Below are positions 7,495 to 15,818 of a DNA stretch of 64,000 nucleotides, in pieces (position 1 is the first letter of the stretch; each line of letters starts with the position of its first letter). The notes under the pieces are model-generated. The model had not been told where the DNA came from. It ran no database searches and saw nothing but the letters and a program-made list of their open reading frames with translations. The position numbers and the translations under genes were made by a program. The stretch is taken from positions 26,219 through 90,218 of the forward strand of contig NZ_CAJTMT010000012.1 of assembly GCF_910577345.1 (NCBI RefSeq), written 5' to 3'. The DNA is from an uncultured Duncaniella sp. GTDB lineage: Bacteria > Bacteroidota > Bacteroidia > Bacteroidales > Muribaculaceae.

Positions 7495-8763
7495 ATGAAG
7501 AAACTTCACTTTTTGCTTGCTCTGGCCATCGGGGCAGGGACATTGACGGCAAGCGCCATTGATCCGACCGCTACGGACTATACGTTCATTGAATGTCAGG
7601 GTTCAGCCATCCCGTATCCCGACCGCAATGTCGAGGGTCTTGCATATCCCGACTCACTCGCTCCTGTCTATCTCAACCATGTGGGCCGTCACGGTGCGAG
7701 GTTTCTATCGTCGTCGAAATATACAAATTCGCTGCTCCGTTCACTCCACAAGGCTGATTCGCTACGCACAATCACGCCGATGGGCCGTGAACTTATAAAA
7801 GTGTGCGATCTCGTTGTGGCGAGGACAGCCGGACGATGGGGTGCGCTCGACTCGCTTGGCATGGCTGAACAGCGGGCAATCGCATCGCGCGCGTTCATGG
7901 CATTCAAACCGCTTTTCGATAATACCAAAATCAATGCAATCGCATCATACGTCCCCCGCTGCGTGATGTCGATGGATGAATTCACCCATCAGCTGACACG
8001 GTTGAACAACAAGGTTGAAATCTACATGTCGTCCGGTCGGCAGAATTCTCCACTCGTTCGTCCTTGGACCGACGATGAGGCCTACAAGGCTTTCATGGCG
8101 AGCGAAGAATGGCATAAGGTCTATGATGACTATGTCGACTCTCATGTCCCCGTGACAGTTGCCGAGCGCGCACTCGGAAAGAATTATCCCTTCAATGGCG
8201 ACGAGGCACGCGACATCAGTCAGGCCATCTATAAAGTGCTTGCCGGATGTGCGGCCATGTCCATCGACATTGATTTGCAGAAATATTTTACCAAAGCTGA
8301 GATAAACTCATTGTGGAGCGTGGAAAATCTGCATCACTATCTGACCCACTCTGCCTCCACCCTTTCAAGCGCGCCTCCGGAACTTGCCTCGCGTCTGCTT
8401 TCCGAACTGATCGCCACTCTCGACAGCGCCGTGGAGGGGAAGAATCCTTACAGTGTAATGCTCAGATTCGGACATGCCGAGACCATGATGCCACTTCTCG
8501 CGCTCATACATGTCCCCGGCTGCTATTACATGACCAACTATTTTGATACTGTAGGCCTCCACTGGCGCGATTTCTACGTCGTGCCCATGGCCTCGAACCT
8601 ACAGATGATTCTCTTCCGTTCGGAAAGCGGGAAATATTATCTCCGTGTTGACCTTAACGAACAGCCTGTACCGCTCATTCCGGGGCGTCAGACCATATAT
8701 ATCCCCTGGGCTACCGCACGCGAGTATCTCAACCGTTGCTTGCCTATACAGTATCAGAATTAA
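7495..8763 (+). CDS. Histidine acid phosphatase, MINPP-like (candidate phytase)
   Basis: 422 residues from ATG 7495 (a TTG lies four codons upstream). A signal peptide (about 1-21, ending 'TASA') predicts periplasm or export. The branch-2 histidine phosphatase N-terminal motif appears as 'NHVGRHGARF' (R-H-G-x-R; nucleophile His). The C-terminal proton donor motif is 'FGHAETMMPLL', that is HAE, as in MINPP-type inositol polyphosphate phosphatases, rather than the HD of AppA phytases. 'VPRCVMSM' matches the R-x-x-x-S segment. Such enzymes remove phosphates from phytate. An inositol monophosphatase-family gene follows 68 bases later, which supports inositol phosphates as substrate. Confidence 0.85.
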   Translation: MKKLHFLLALAIGAGTLTASAIDPTATDYTFIECQGSAIPYPDRNVEGLAYPDSLAPVYLNHVGRHGARFLSSSKYTNSLLRSLHKADSLRTITPMGRELIKVCDLVVARTAGRWGALDSLGMAEQRAIASRAFMAFKPLFDNTKINAIASYVPRCVMSMDEFTHQLTRLNNKVEIYMSSGRQNSPLVRPWTDDEAYKAFMASEEWHKVYDDYVDSHVPVTVAERALGKNYPFNGDEARDISQAIYKVLAGCAAMSIDIDLQKYFTKAEINSLWSVENLHHYLTHSASTLSSAPPELASRLLSELIATLDSAVEGKNPYSVMLRFGHAETMMPLLALIHVPGCYYMTNYFDTVGLHWRDFYVVPMASNLQMILFRSESGKYYLRVDLNEQPVPLIPGRQTIYIPWATAREYLNRCLPIQYQN

Positions 8764-8831
8764 CCACAGTCCGGAAATCCGGACTTACAACACCTCTTTA
8801 TTGTAGGACAACTCTCTCCAATCATTAAATC

Positions 8832-9677
8832 ATGAACAGAACAAACACACTTCAGCCTGAATTGGCAGAAGTCATCGCCTGTGCAAAACAAGCAGGGCAA
8901 ATCGCCATGCAGTATTTTCGCAGCGGCCACAGAATTGAAATGCACAATAAGCTAAATGACAGCGATATTGTGACCATAGCGGATAAGGAATGTGAGATCT
9001 GCATCAAGGATTTCATACGAAAAAACTATCCGGAACATTCCATATTGTCGGAAGAATCGGGAGAAACGTGCGGTGATGCGCAGTACCGCTGGGTGATTGA
9101 CCCGATTGACGGCACGACCAACTTCTATTCGGGGATTCCATTATGGGGAATCAGTATCGGTGTTGAGTTCGGAGGTGTCACCGAATTGGGTGTAGTGTAT
9201 CTTCCGGCAACCGACGAGCTCTTTTATGCACAAAGGGGCCAAGGAGCCTATCTGAATGACCGTCGCATACATGTCACCCCGGAGACCAAATTATCGCGGG
9301 CAGTCATTTCAACCGGATTCCCTGTCGACAAGGATGTCAACCCCGACAACAATCTCGACAACCTTGCCGCCATCCTGCCTCTCGTCAGAGACATCAGAAG
9401 ACTCGGCGCGGCCACAGCCGACATCTGCTATGTCGCTGCCGGATTCCTCAGTGGCTACTGGGAACTGAACCTACATGAATGGGACGTGAATGCAGCCCTC
9501 CTGATCCTGTCGGAAGCAGGAGGCAAATCCACCCGCTTCCGACAGGACCGCGGAATCTCCATCCTCTGCGCCAACCCCTCAATCCACGACCAACTCCTCC
9601 CCTATCTCAACACATCCCCACGGATGGAGAGAAATTTTAATTATGTTTGGCATTTATATACAAATGTACATCAATAA
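8832..9677 (+). CDS. Inositol monophosphatase-family phosphatase, C-terminus altered by insertion
   Basis: 281 residues. All three IMPase metal motifs are intact: 'ILSEESGE' (about 75-82), 'DPIDGTTNF' (95-103) and 'WDVNAA' (near 217). Family members dephosphorylate inositol phosphate, 3'-phosphoadenosine 5'-phosphate (CysQ) or sugar phosphates using two to three Mg ions. Following a MINPP-like phosphatase, myo-inositol phosphate is the likely substrate; CysQ activity is the alternative. The last 15 or so codons, from about 9631, become sharply AT-rich and read 'NFNYVWHLYTNVHQ', unlike family C-termini. This coincides with the left edge of the AT-rich island, so the native 3' end was probably replaced. 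Confidence 0.85.
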   Translation: MNRTNTLQPELAEVIACAKQAGQIAMQYFRSGHRIEMHNKLNDSDIVTIADKECEICIKDFIRKNYPEHSILSEESGETCGDAQYRWVIDPIDGTTNFYSGIPLWGISIGVEFGGVTELGVVYLPATDELFYAQRGQGAYLNDRRIHVTPETKLSRAVISTGFPVDKDVNPDNNLDNLAAILPLVRDIRRLGAATADICYVAAGFLSGYWELNLHEWDVNAALLILSEAGGKSTRFRQDRGISILCANPSIHDQLLPYLNTSPRMERNFNYVWHLYTNVHQ

Positions 9678-9717
9678 AATTGAATATGCAAATGTAAGTA
9701 TACATGTAATATAACAA

Positions 9718-9751
9718 AAGGGCTTATTCCGGTTTGAAAGAATAAGCCCTT
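9718..9751. terminator. Bidirectional terminator-like hairpin
   Basis: Perfect 12-bp stem AAGGGCTTATTC / GAATAAGCCCTT with a 10-nt loop, placed between the convergent IMPase and YodC-like genes. On the minus strand it is followed by TTTGTTATATT, and on the plus strand by TAAAATG, so termination is better supported for the minus strand. Confidence 0.6.
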
Positions 9752-9818
9752 AAAATGATGACGAACTGTGTAAGTGCAAAATGAGCTAAAATAATAGCTA
9801 CAGAACGATTATTTCGGG

Positions 9819-10019
9819 TTATCTATATCCAGAAATACAATCTGATTTTTGTGATAATGCGACTACCTCTTCGGGCATTGACATTGTCAGATTGAATTTT
9901 TGTTCTACTTGATTAAAGTAGACACACTGTACCTCCCCTTCAGAAATAGACATAACTGTCATCTGAACGTCTTTTTCAGAGTTCAGACAAACCACATCTC
10001 CAATTTTAAGTTTGTTCAT
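9819..10019 (-). CDS. YodC-like small protein (DUF2158)
   Basis: 66 residues. The N-terminal 'MNKLKIGDVVCLNS' followed by 'MTVMSISEGEVQCVYFN' matches the DUF2158/YodC pattern 'FKxGDxVxLKSGGPxMTV...VxCxWF'. These are small soluble beta-rich proteins of unknown function, often near phage or mobile DNA. The start has no Shine-Dalgarno sequence. It lies within the AT-rich island and differs in base composition from the flanking chromosome. Confidence 0.75.
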   Translation of the reverse strand: MNKLKIGDVVCLNSEKDVQMTVMSISEGEVQCVYFNQVEQKFNLTMSMPEEVVALSQKSDCISGYR

Positions 10020-10154
10020 TTTACTTGGTTGATTGATATTAAACTAATGCGCGACACTTAACCAGCCACGCTTTGGTATTAATTCTAAAGTTGATTATAG
10101 ATATTATGGGGGTAGTGCGAATACCCCCATAATATCTGTATTAAAAAATGAGTG

Positions 10155-10598
10155 CTAATCAGATGACTTTGTATATATTTTCTCGATGGAGAAGCTATTC
10201 CCCTTTCCATGCCGAATAAAAGTAAACCGAATGGGATTTTCGGTGACATTTAAAGTTTCGCCGTTGTCTAATAAAAACATAAATCCCTCATCATCATTCA
10301 CGATATTTAATAAAGGACTATTATACTCTCTTTGCCCTTTAATCTTAATGTAGGCTGTCGCGTTCTCTATCGCAACATATTCAAGTTTGCAGTCTTTTAT
10401 ATGGGTCAATCGTGGTTCGCCCAAAAAATATATCATTTCAGCGTCAGGATGATTTGATACAACTTCTTTATAGGAAAGATTGTCTTGATTAATTAAGGTT
10501 TTGGCAATGTGGATTACAAGCAGAATTGAGATAGCAAGGATTGGCAATCCTATAATTCCACCACACACCCACATAATTATTTTGACGCATTTCTTCAT
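10155..10598 (-). CDS. Unrecognised membrane-anchored small protein
   Basis: 147 residues with no family I recognise. One strong N-terminal membrane segment (about residues 7-30, 'MWVCGGIIGLPILAISILLVI') is followed by a roughly 115-residue domain that is mostly predicted beta, for example 'AYIKIKGQREY', 'GFMFLLDNGETLNV' and 'IRFTFIRHG'. No lipobox or catalytic motif is visible. The topology suggests an N-in anchor with an external domain. It lies in the AT-rich island, 12 bases downstream of a dubious 77-codon frame on the same strand. Confidence 0.55.
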   Translation of the reverse strand: MKKCVKIIMWVCGGIIGLPILAISILLVIHIAKTLINQDNLSYKEVVSNHPDAEMIYFLGEPRLTHIKDCKLEYVAIENATAYIKIKGQREYNSPLLNIVNDDEGFMFLLDNGETLNVTENPIRFTFIRHGKGNSFSIEKIYTKSSD

Positions 10599-10610
10599 TT
10601 TTTCAAAAGT

Positions 10611-10844
10611 TTATTGGTTAGTTTGCAATATTGCCTGAGTTATTGCCCGACCAATAAAAATAGTGGTGGGCTTTTGCATCCTGTACGATTCAGAGGCACT
10701 GCCATGCCCACACAACATACAAGACACTAAGCCCACCAAACAAGCCATACCCCTGAACAGAGGTACGACAAGATTGTGGGCGTTTAGTGCATTGTCCCCG
10801 TTGTGTTGAAAATTGGCAGTTTTCTGAATCGAGTACAATAGCAT
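10611..10844 (-). other. Doubtful 77-codon frame in a structured, non-coding-looking stretch
   Basis: The interval 10599-10949 holds no gene I can support. A 77-codon frame from ATG 10844 contains 'LVGLVSCMLCGHGSAS', Cys- and Gly-rich and unlike a known family. An overlapping frame of similar length competes with it. The segment also contains a 9-bp inverted repeat (GGTGGGCTT at 10665-10673 and AAGCCCACC at 10729-10737), which may indicate an RNA element rather than a protein. It ends 12 bases before the start of the membrane protein gene. Confidence 0.25.
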
Positions 10845-10861
10845 TAAACGCTATTCGTTTA

Positions 10862-10902
10862 CAAAAATGCAAGCGGATAAGACCTCTATCCTATCCGCTT
10901 GC
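10862..10902 (-). terminator. Intrinsic terminator of the transposase-P63C transcription unit
   Basis: Perfect 11-bp stem (GCAAGCGGATA / TATCCGCTTGC) with a 12-nt loop. On the minus strand it is followed by ATTTTTG, and it lies 47 bases past the stop of the P63C gene. Confidence 0.65.
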
Positions 10903-10949
10903 AAATATAGTGATATTTTTGATGTATGCAAAAGAATTACATTGTATAT

Positions 10950-11972
10950 TTATGCCTCTCTGCCCTCATCATTGTTTCTCTTGTCCTTTCGAGGATTGTA
11001 GTTTAGGGCTTGCATGAGATTGTTATTAAATGATGACTTTGGCATATCACCTTTTACATCCTCTATTGGGGAAATAGTGTGTCCATCTTCATCAAAGTCA
11101 AAGGGAAGTTCTAATTGCCCATTTTGTCGTTCTTTTAGCTTCTTAAATTGTCGCCACATTTGCTCCATATTGTCTGATAGTTGAAAAAGAGTGACAATCT
11201 GTGTTATCTGTGATGATAGAGCTGGATGGCCTACATCCTCCGTAAGGCTTTGATGTAATCGAGCTGTATTATTCCCTTTGGCACTTTTAGGTGTTTTGTT
11301 CTTTAGCTCGTCTAATACACCAGTAGGCAGTTGCTTGTAAATTAAATCGTTAGTCCATTTACCGATAACACCGGGCCTTTTACGAATATCTTTAATGGTG
11401 TAATCCCATCCATTTAATCTAAAAAGTTCTTTGTAATATATATCGGGGAACCTCTTCTGCCAAGGCAGCAATTCTTCCGATATATAGGCTTTTAATATTT
11501 TTTGCAGCTCATCTTTTTCGCGGTCATGTTGATAGCCTGTAGCTTCATCAACCAAAGCAATAATACCTGTTTTTGCTAAAGCTCTTATTAGGATTTCTGC
11601 TTTTTGAGCTACAATAGTTTGAGAGGGGGTTAAATCTCCAACCTCTCTTGCATGTAAATATATATCACAAACTATAGGTAAAATCAAACAATTAAAACCA
11701 TTTTGGACAGTCCCTTTTATTGACAAATAGCTTATAGGCCTGATCACCTTCATAACATCCTCATCTATATATTTTTGAAGATTTTTAGCATCCATAAATG
11801 TAGGGATGTTGATCACTCGTGAATTTCCACGAGCAGGTCGGCCTAACGCTTTAAAGACAGATGCTTGAGTTAGCACTCTTGTACCATCATTCAAAACGGC
11901 ACATGGTATTTCTACATCACCGATTGTTAAGGAGCCTTCATATTTTGCAATGGGACGTTTTATTTTATCCAT
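10950..11972 (-). CDS. P63C-domain protein, IS passenger
   Basis: 340 residues. The central region ('FPDIYYKELFRLNGWDY', 'RPGVIGKWTNDLIYKQLP', 'LHQSLTEDVGHPAL') matches the P63C domain, known from phage proteins and from accessory genes in Bacteroidota. The N-terminal half ('VLNDGTRVLTQASVFKALGR') resembles phage Bro/KilA-type regulators. The C-terminus is a hydrophilic tail. Its molecular function is unknown. The start codon overlaps the end of the IS1595 transposase by 8 bases on the same strand, so the two are translationally coupled and this gene looks like an IS passenger. Codon use is AT-rich, like the rest of the island. Confidence 0.8.
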   Translation of the reverse strand: MDKIKRPIAKYEGSLTIGDVEIPCAVLNDGTRVLTQASVFKALGRPARGNSRVINIPTFMDAKNLQKYIDEDVMKVIRPISYLSIKGTVQNGFNCLILPIVCDIYLHAREVGDLTPSQTIVAQKAEILIRALAKTGIIALVDEATGYQHDREKDELQKILKAYISEELLPWQKRFPDIYYKELFRLNGWDYTIKDIRKRPGVIGKWTNDLIYKQLPTGVLDELKNKTPKSAKGNNTARLHQSLTEDVGHPALSSQITQIVTLFQLSDNMEQMWRQFKKLKERQNGQLELPFDFDEDGHTISPIEDVKGDMPKSSFNNNLMQALNYNPRKDKRNNDEGREA

Positions 11973-12912
11973 AAATGAGTTCTTTATAAGTTAATCTATG
12001 TTGTGTATTTTGAAGGAGAAAGTTGAAACGCTCACCATCGGAATGGTGACGTGTGTTGTAGCGATAGACGCACTCATCAATGTATCGTTGAATATGCTTA
12101 CGCGACCAATGGTAATATATACCCATTATGCTACGCTTTACTATCGCCCAAAATCCCTCGATGCTGTTTGTCGTCAGTTCTCCGCAACCATAGAATCCTG
12201 CTCCATGGTTAACATTCCGATGGTCGTAAAGATAATCTGCTGCCTCGCTGTAGTCCCATTCATCAGTGTAGAGTTCACTCCCAACTTTGACATGTTTTAG
12301 GATTATTGGGAACAAAGTCTTTGAACGTGTGTTTGCCACAACTTTCGCAATTACCTTCCCTCCACGCTGTAACATGCCGAAGACCGGAACTTTGTCCTTG
12401 AAACTACGGCCTTGACATTTCTTCACTTTCTTGTCTTTATGGCGGTTCTTATTCTTGCCGCCAACGAATGTCTCGTCAATCTCAACAGCTCCATTTAGTT
12501 TATGGCTGTTATCATTGTTGACATCCTCGTCAATATCATTACTTATTCCAAAGCAATTACGGATGCGTTGTAGCATGAACCATGCCGTCTTTTGCGTCAC
12601 ATCAATATCGCGCGACAACTGAGCGGAGGATATGCCTTTCTTGTGCGAGGTCACAAGCCAAATAGCCACAAACCATTTGCGCAACTCAACTTTTGAGCTA
12701 TCAAACAAAGTATTTGTCTTGACATTGAAATATTTCCCTGTGTTTTTACACCGGAATTTATTATCTTTGCACTTGTAGACTTTCGATGTCGGGTCAAATG
12801 GACTCTCCACGTCTCCCGGCCATCGGAGCCGTTCCAAATGGTCAATGCAACTTTGCTCATTCGGAAAAGCCTCGAACACTTCGATTATGGATTTGAAATC
12901 TTTGTCTATCAT
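11965..12912 (-). CDS. IS1595-family (ISXO2-like) transposase
   Basis: 315 residues from ATG 12912; a TTG nine codons upstream would add 'MSHTNNKFC'. The N-terminal part has a degenerate zinc-ribbon ('VYKCKDNKFRCKNTGKYFNVKTNT', non-contiguous cysteines) and an HTH-like 'SSAQLSRDIDVTQKTAWFMLQRIR'. The ISXO2-like catalytic domain shows 'AVEIDETFVGG' (first Asp), 'LYTDEW' (second Asp), 'NSIEGFWAIVKR' and the C-terminal signature 'HWSRKHIQRYIDECVYRYN'. All parts appear intact, so transposition competence is plausible. IS1595 members are known to carry passenger genes, consistent with the overlapping P63C gene downstream. Confidence 0.9.
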   Translation of the reverse strand: MIDKDFKSIIEVFEAFPNEQSCIDHLERLRWPGDVESPFDPTSKVYKCKDNKFRCKNTGKYFNVKTNTLFDSSKVELRKWFVAIWLVTSHKKGISSAQLSRDIDVTQKTAWFMLQRIRNCFGISNDIDEDVNNDNSHKLNGAVEIDETFVGGKNKNRHKDKKVKKCQGRSFKDKVPVFGMLQRGGKVIAKVVANTRSKTLFPIILKHVKVGSELYTDEWDYSEAADYLYDHRNVNHGAGFYGCGELTTNSIEGFWAIVKRSIMGIYYHWSRKHIQRYIDECVYRYNTRHHSDGERFNFLLQNTQHRLTYKELIYG

Positions 12913-13036
12913 ACAAAACTTATTATTCGTATGCGACAAATTTAAGAATAATTTTACACTAATGCAAATATTTGTGTAATTTTATATATAAATACCTTAT
13001 GTTTTTAAATAGGGTGATGGACAATTAAAATTACCA

Positions 13037-14245
13037 TCATTGCATCGGGAGGTGGAGGGTGGCGAGGAAGCGGCGGACGGTGGAGGGGTCGCCGGTGTAT
13101 TTGCCTTCGTCTTCACTTAGTTTACATGTGAGGCTGTAGAAGGGCCATGACTCGGTGATTTTGACCGCCACAAGTTTTATGACTATATTCATCGGCTTGA
13201 TTCCAGGAAAATCATTGGTGAAATGGGTGCCGATTCCGAATGAGGGCTGACATTTGTCGGACGCGTAACGGTTGATTTCTATCGCCTCGTCGACGTTCAG
13301 ACCGTTGCTGAACACAATCTGCTTGGTACGCGGATCAATATTGAGCGAACGGTATTTGTCTACAATCAAGTCGAGCTGCCGACGGTTGTCACCGCTGTCG
13401 ACACGCAATCCTTTGAACATATTGGCAAAGTCTTCCGAGAAGTTGAGGCTGAATATCCGCCAACCGTAAGTGTCGTAGAGATAGGTTCCCAGCGCACCGC
13501 GATAGGTCTTAGACCACACGCTCATCGCTATATGGTTGGCCATCAGAGGGCCATACATACCGGCGATGGCACATACAAACTCATGGGCCATGGTTCCGAT
13601 TGGCACAAGGTCATACTTCATGGCAAAGTAGACATTGCTCGTACCTACGAAACGTCCCGGCCCTGCAACAGCCTTGTTGCAATCGGACATAGCCTTCACG
13701 CAGACATCCTGCGAGGCAAACGACAGGCGCCGACGTGTCCCGAAATCGCTGAAGTTACATCCGGCCTCAATCAAACGCGATGCCTTTGCGTATGACTTAT
13801 CATAGTATGCCTCATAGTCAATGCCGTCAGCCTTACCGGTCATCATGTAGTACAGCTCCGAGACAATCGCAAGCACTTTCACTTCAAGCAGAATAGTATC
13901 GCTCCAACATCCCTCGAATGAAATTGCAAGATGCCCCTCTTCGTCCTGACTCACCTTCACCCACCTACGGTCGTAACGGAAACCTTTCAGATAACTGTAG
14001 AACCAGGTCGGGATATAGGTGCAGCGCCTGCGCATGAAAGCAATCTCCTCATCGGTAATCACCACATTCTCAAGCATGGCTATCTGTTCGCTCACAGCCT
14101 CGGCAAAACCCGGAGGATAGACGGTGTGGTCACGGTCAGTGAAACTGTATTTCACCTGTGTTCGCGGATAAGTATCAATCACCGCGCAACACATGGTGAA
14201 TTTATAAAGATCGTCGTCCGTAAAATGTGTTATTATCTGTCGCAT
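13037..14245 (-). CDS. pncB: Nicotinate phosphoribosyltransferase
   Basis: 402 residues, the usual PncB length. It joins nicotinate and PRPP to give nicotinate mononucleotide with ATP hydrolysis (Preiss-Handler NAD salvage, cytoplasm). Visible landmarks are 'THFTDDDLYKFTM' (6-18), 'DFGTRRRLSFASQD', 'GTSNVYFA', 'PIGTMAHEF' containing the conserved active-site histidine, and 'VDSGD' with 'SFGIGTHFTND' in the phosphate-binding barrel. The start overlaps the end of pncA by 13 bases, so nicotinamide-derived nicotinate passes directly to this enzyme. The gene ends right at the AT-rich island but appears intact. Confidence 0.95.
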   Translation of the reverse strand: MRQIITHFTDDDLYKFTMCCAVIDTYPRTQVKYSFTDRDHTVYPPGFAEAVSEQIAMLENVVITDEEIAFMRRRCTYIPTWFYSYLKGFRYDRRWVKVSQDEEGHLAISFEGCWSDTILLEVKVLAIVSELYYMMTGKADGIDYEAYYDKSYAKASRLIEAGCNFSDFGTRRRLSFASQDVCVKAMSDCNKAVAGPGRFVGTSNVYFAMKYDLVPIGTMAHEFVCAIAGMYGPLMANHIAMSVWSKTYRGALGTYLYDTYGWRIFSLNFSEDFANMFKGLRVDSGDNRRQLDLIVDKYRSLNIDPRTKQIVFSNGLNVDEAIEINRYASDKCQPSFGIGTHFTNDFPGIKPMNIVIKLVAVKITESWPFYSLTCKLSEDEGKYTGDPSTVRRFLATLHLPMQ

Positions 14246-14799
14246 GTCACTTGTAGTTTAGCTATGGCCTTGGCAAGCGCCTCCCCGCCGTCGAGTGACG
14301 GTGAAAACGAAGTCAAAACGTGAAACATATTCTTACCGAAGATACCAACTCCGTCAGTCAATGTGGAGCGGACACAGACATCTCCCGCAAGTCCGCAGAT
14401 GTCAATGCGCCCGATTTCCTCATCCTCAACAATCCGTCTTATCCTCTCGGCTGCACAGCGATTTTTAAAGATGGAATATTCCTCCTCGTCGCGGTTCTCG
14501 CCTTTATATAGAAACGTGACAGAGCCAGAGGTTGAATATAAGGGTGCAAAAAGATGCTGCCACACCGCCGCTCCGACAGTGTCATGGACACAATGCCGTG
14601 GCCACGGCCCACCGTGACCGTCAAACGAGCAGTGATCGTATGGATGGCGGTCTGCCGTTACGATTTTATGGGCATAACGTCCATCTGATTCATATATATA
14701 CTCAGCCAACCGGTCCATAGCCTCCTCTGCACCGGGAACCGGAAGAGTGCCCGCTATGAAATCGACTTGCGGATCTACAATCAAAAGTAATCTCTTCAT
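14233..14799 (-). CDS. pncA: Nicotinamidase (isochorismatase-fold cysteine hydrolase)
   Basis: 188 residues. The catalytic triad of the family is visible: Asp in 'LLLIVDPQVDFIAG' (near 9), Lys in 'TFLYKGEN' (about 98) and nucleophile Cys in 'GLAGDVCVRSTL' (about 140). The metal-site histidines are carried by 'TADRHPYDHCSF' (50-61). It deaminates nicotinamide to nicotinate. Overlap with pncB makes the specific nicotinamidase assignment firm, although isochorismatase relatives with other substrates share the fold. First gene of the pncA-pncB operon; no clear Bacteroidota promoter was found in the 219-base divergent gap. Confidence 0.9.
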   Translation of the reverse strand: MKRLLLIVDPQVDFIAGTLPVPGAEEAMDRLAEYIYESDGRYAHKIVTADRHPYDHCSFDGHGGPWPRHCVHDTVGAAVWQHLFAPLYSTSGSVTFLYKGENRDEEEYSIFKNRCAAERIRRIVEDEEIGRIDICGLAGDVCVRSTLTDGVGIFGKNMFHVLTSFSPSLDGGEALAKAIAKLQVTCDR

Positions 14800-14969
14800 C
14801 TCAAAATAAAGTAAAAACGGGATGGTATCTTTATTTGTAACGTAGAGAAAGGTCTATTGTTTTACCCTCACACATTGAATTATAGTAAGTTCTACCGGAA
14901 TATGTGGATTTTGCCTATTTCCTGTGCGCTCAATTACGCGACAAAATTCACAGTCCGGAATTTTTTGGC

Positions 14970-14977
14970 TAAATTTG
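14970..14977 (+). promoter_or_regulatory. -7 box upstream of the HAD phosphatase
   Basis: TAAATTTG matches TAnnTTTG about 40 bases upstream of the HAD start. A -33 TTG at proper spacing is not evident. Confidence 0.5.
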
Positions 14978-15018
14978 CAGTCCAAAGCAGATTTTCACAG
15001 AAAAGATAAAGCATCGAG

Positions 15019-15807
15019 ATGATAAAGGCTATATTTTTTGATATTGACGGGACTTTGGTACCCTTCGGCTCCCACGGCATACCTCAGGAGGTTAAGGACG
15101 CGATTGCAGAAGTACGCAGGAAAGGAATAAAGGTATTCATCGCCACCGGCCGACACCTGAGATGGATTGACAATCTCGGCGACACGGAATTCGACGGTTA
15201 CGTCACAGTCAACGGAGCCGTCTGCCTACTTTCCGACAAGGAGACATGCATTTTCCGCCGCACCATCCCGCAGACAGACATTGAGAGAGTAATCCCCTTC
15301 TCGCATGAATCAACCATTCCATTGGTTGCCGTCCCACTCGACGGAGATATTTTCATAAACCGTATTGACGATGGTGTCCGCCACGTCATGAAGCTTCTAC
15401 GTGTAGCCCACATTGATGTCCGCGACCTTTCTACACTCCAAGGCAAAGAAGTTGTTCAGATGATGGCATTCGGAACGGAAAAAGAGCGTACTGACAGTGG
15501 AATCTTCGGAAAAATTCTCACCGAATGCGAACCGACGAGCTGGAATCCGTATTTCTGCGACATTATTCCACGAGGAAGCGACAAGAGCGTTGGAATCGAC
15601 AAAATCATTGAATATTTCAACATTCCGCTCTCGGAGACAATGGCATTCGGCGATGGTGGCAACGACATCGGAATGCTGCGCCACGTCGCCATCGGCGTAG
15701 CGATGGGAAACGCAGACGAGAGCGTAAAAGAAGCAGCCGACTATGTGACGACTGCCGACACCGATCATGGCGTGGTCAATGCCTTCCGCCACTTCGGATT
15801 AATCTGA
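15019..15807 (+). CDS. Cof-type HAD-IIB hydrolase
   Basis: 262 residues. HAD motif I 'FFDIDGTL' (about 6-13) with the nucleophile and acid/base aspartates, motif II T in 'FIATGR', motif III lysine in 'GSDKSVGIDKI', and motif IV 'FGDGGNDIGML' near 207-217. The cap is of type IIB, inserted between motifs II and III. Such enzymes dephosphorylate sugar phosphates, FMN or pyridoxal phosphate; the substrate cannot be told from sequence. It is divergent from pncA and convergent with yigZ. Confidence 0.9.
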   Translation: MIKAIFFDIDGTLVPFGSHGIPQEVKDAIAEVRRKGIKVFIATGRHLRWIDNLGDTEFDGYVTVNGAVCLLSDKETCIFRRTIPQTDIERVIPFSHESTIPLVAVPLDGDIFINRIDDGVRHVMKLLRVAHIDVRDLSTLQGKEVVQMMAFGTEKERTDSGIFGKILTECEPTSWNPYFCDIIPRGSDKSVGIDKIIEYFNIPLSETMAFGDGGNDIGMLRHVAIGVAMGNADESVKEAADYVTTADTDHGVVNAFRHFGLI

Positions 15808-15818
15808 TAATTAACCAC

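Larger units (their letters stand above)
9633..13032. mobile_element. AT-rich island with IS1595-type transposase and passengers
   Basis: Base composition falls sharply near 9631 and recovers at about 13040. The interval holds an IS1595 transposase, a P63C gene and two unrelated small genes. A 10-bp inverted match, AATTTTAATT at 9633-9642 and AATTAAAATT at 13023-13032, lies at both composition boundaries and could be the core of terminal repeats, but in AT-rich DNA this could be chance. The pncB stop is five bases outside the right match. The IS proper may be shorter than the island. Confidence 0.5.

Noticed and set aside
10690..10872. A 60-codon frame on the minus strand
   Set aside because: It overlaps another doubtful frame and a structured repeat, and has no recognisable protein features.
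14800..15018. tRNA or other RNA gene in the pncA/HAD gap
   Set aside because: No cloverleaf, T-arm GGTTCGA or stable hairpin found; only a -7 box is supported. No tRNA or rRNA gene was recognised anywhere in the window.
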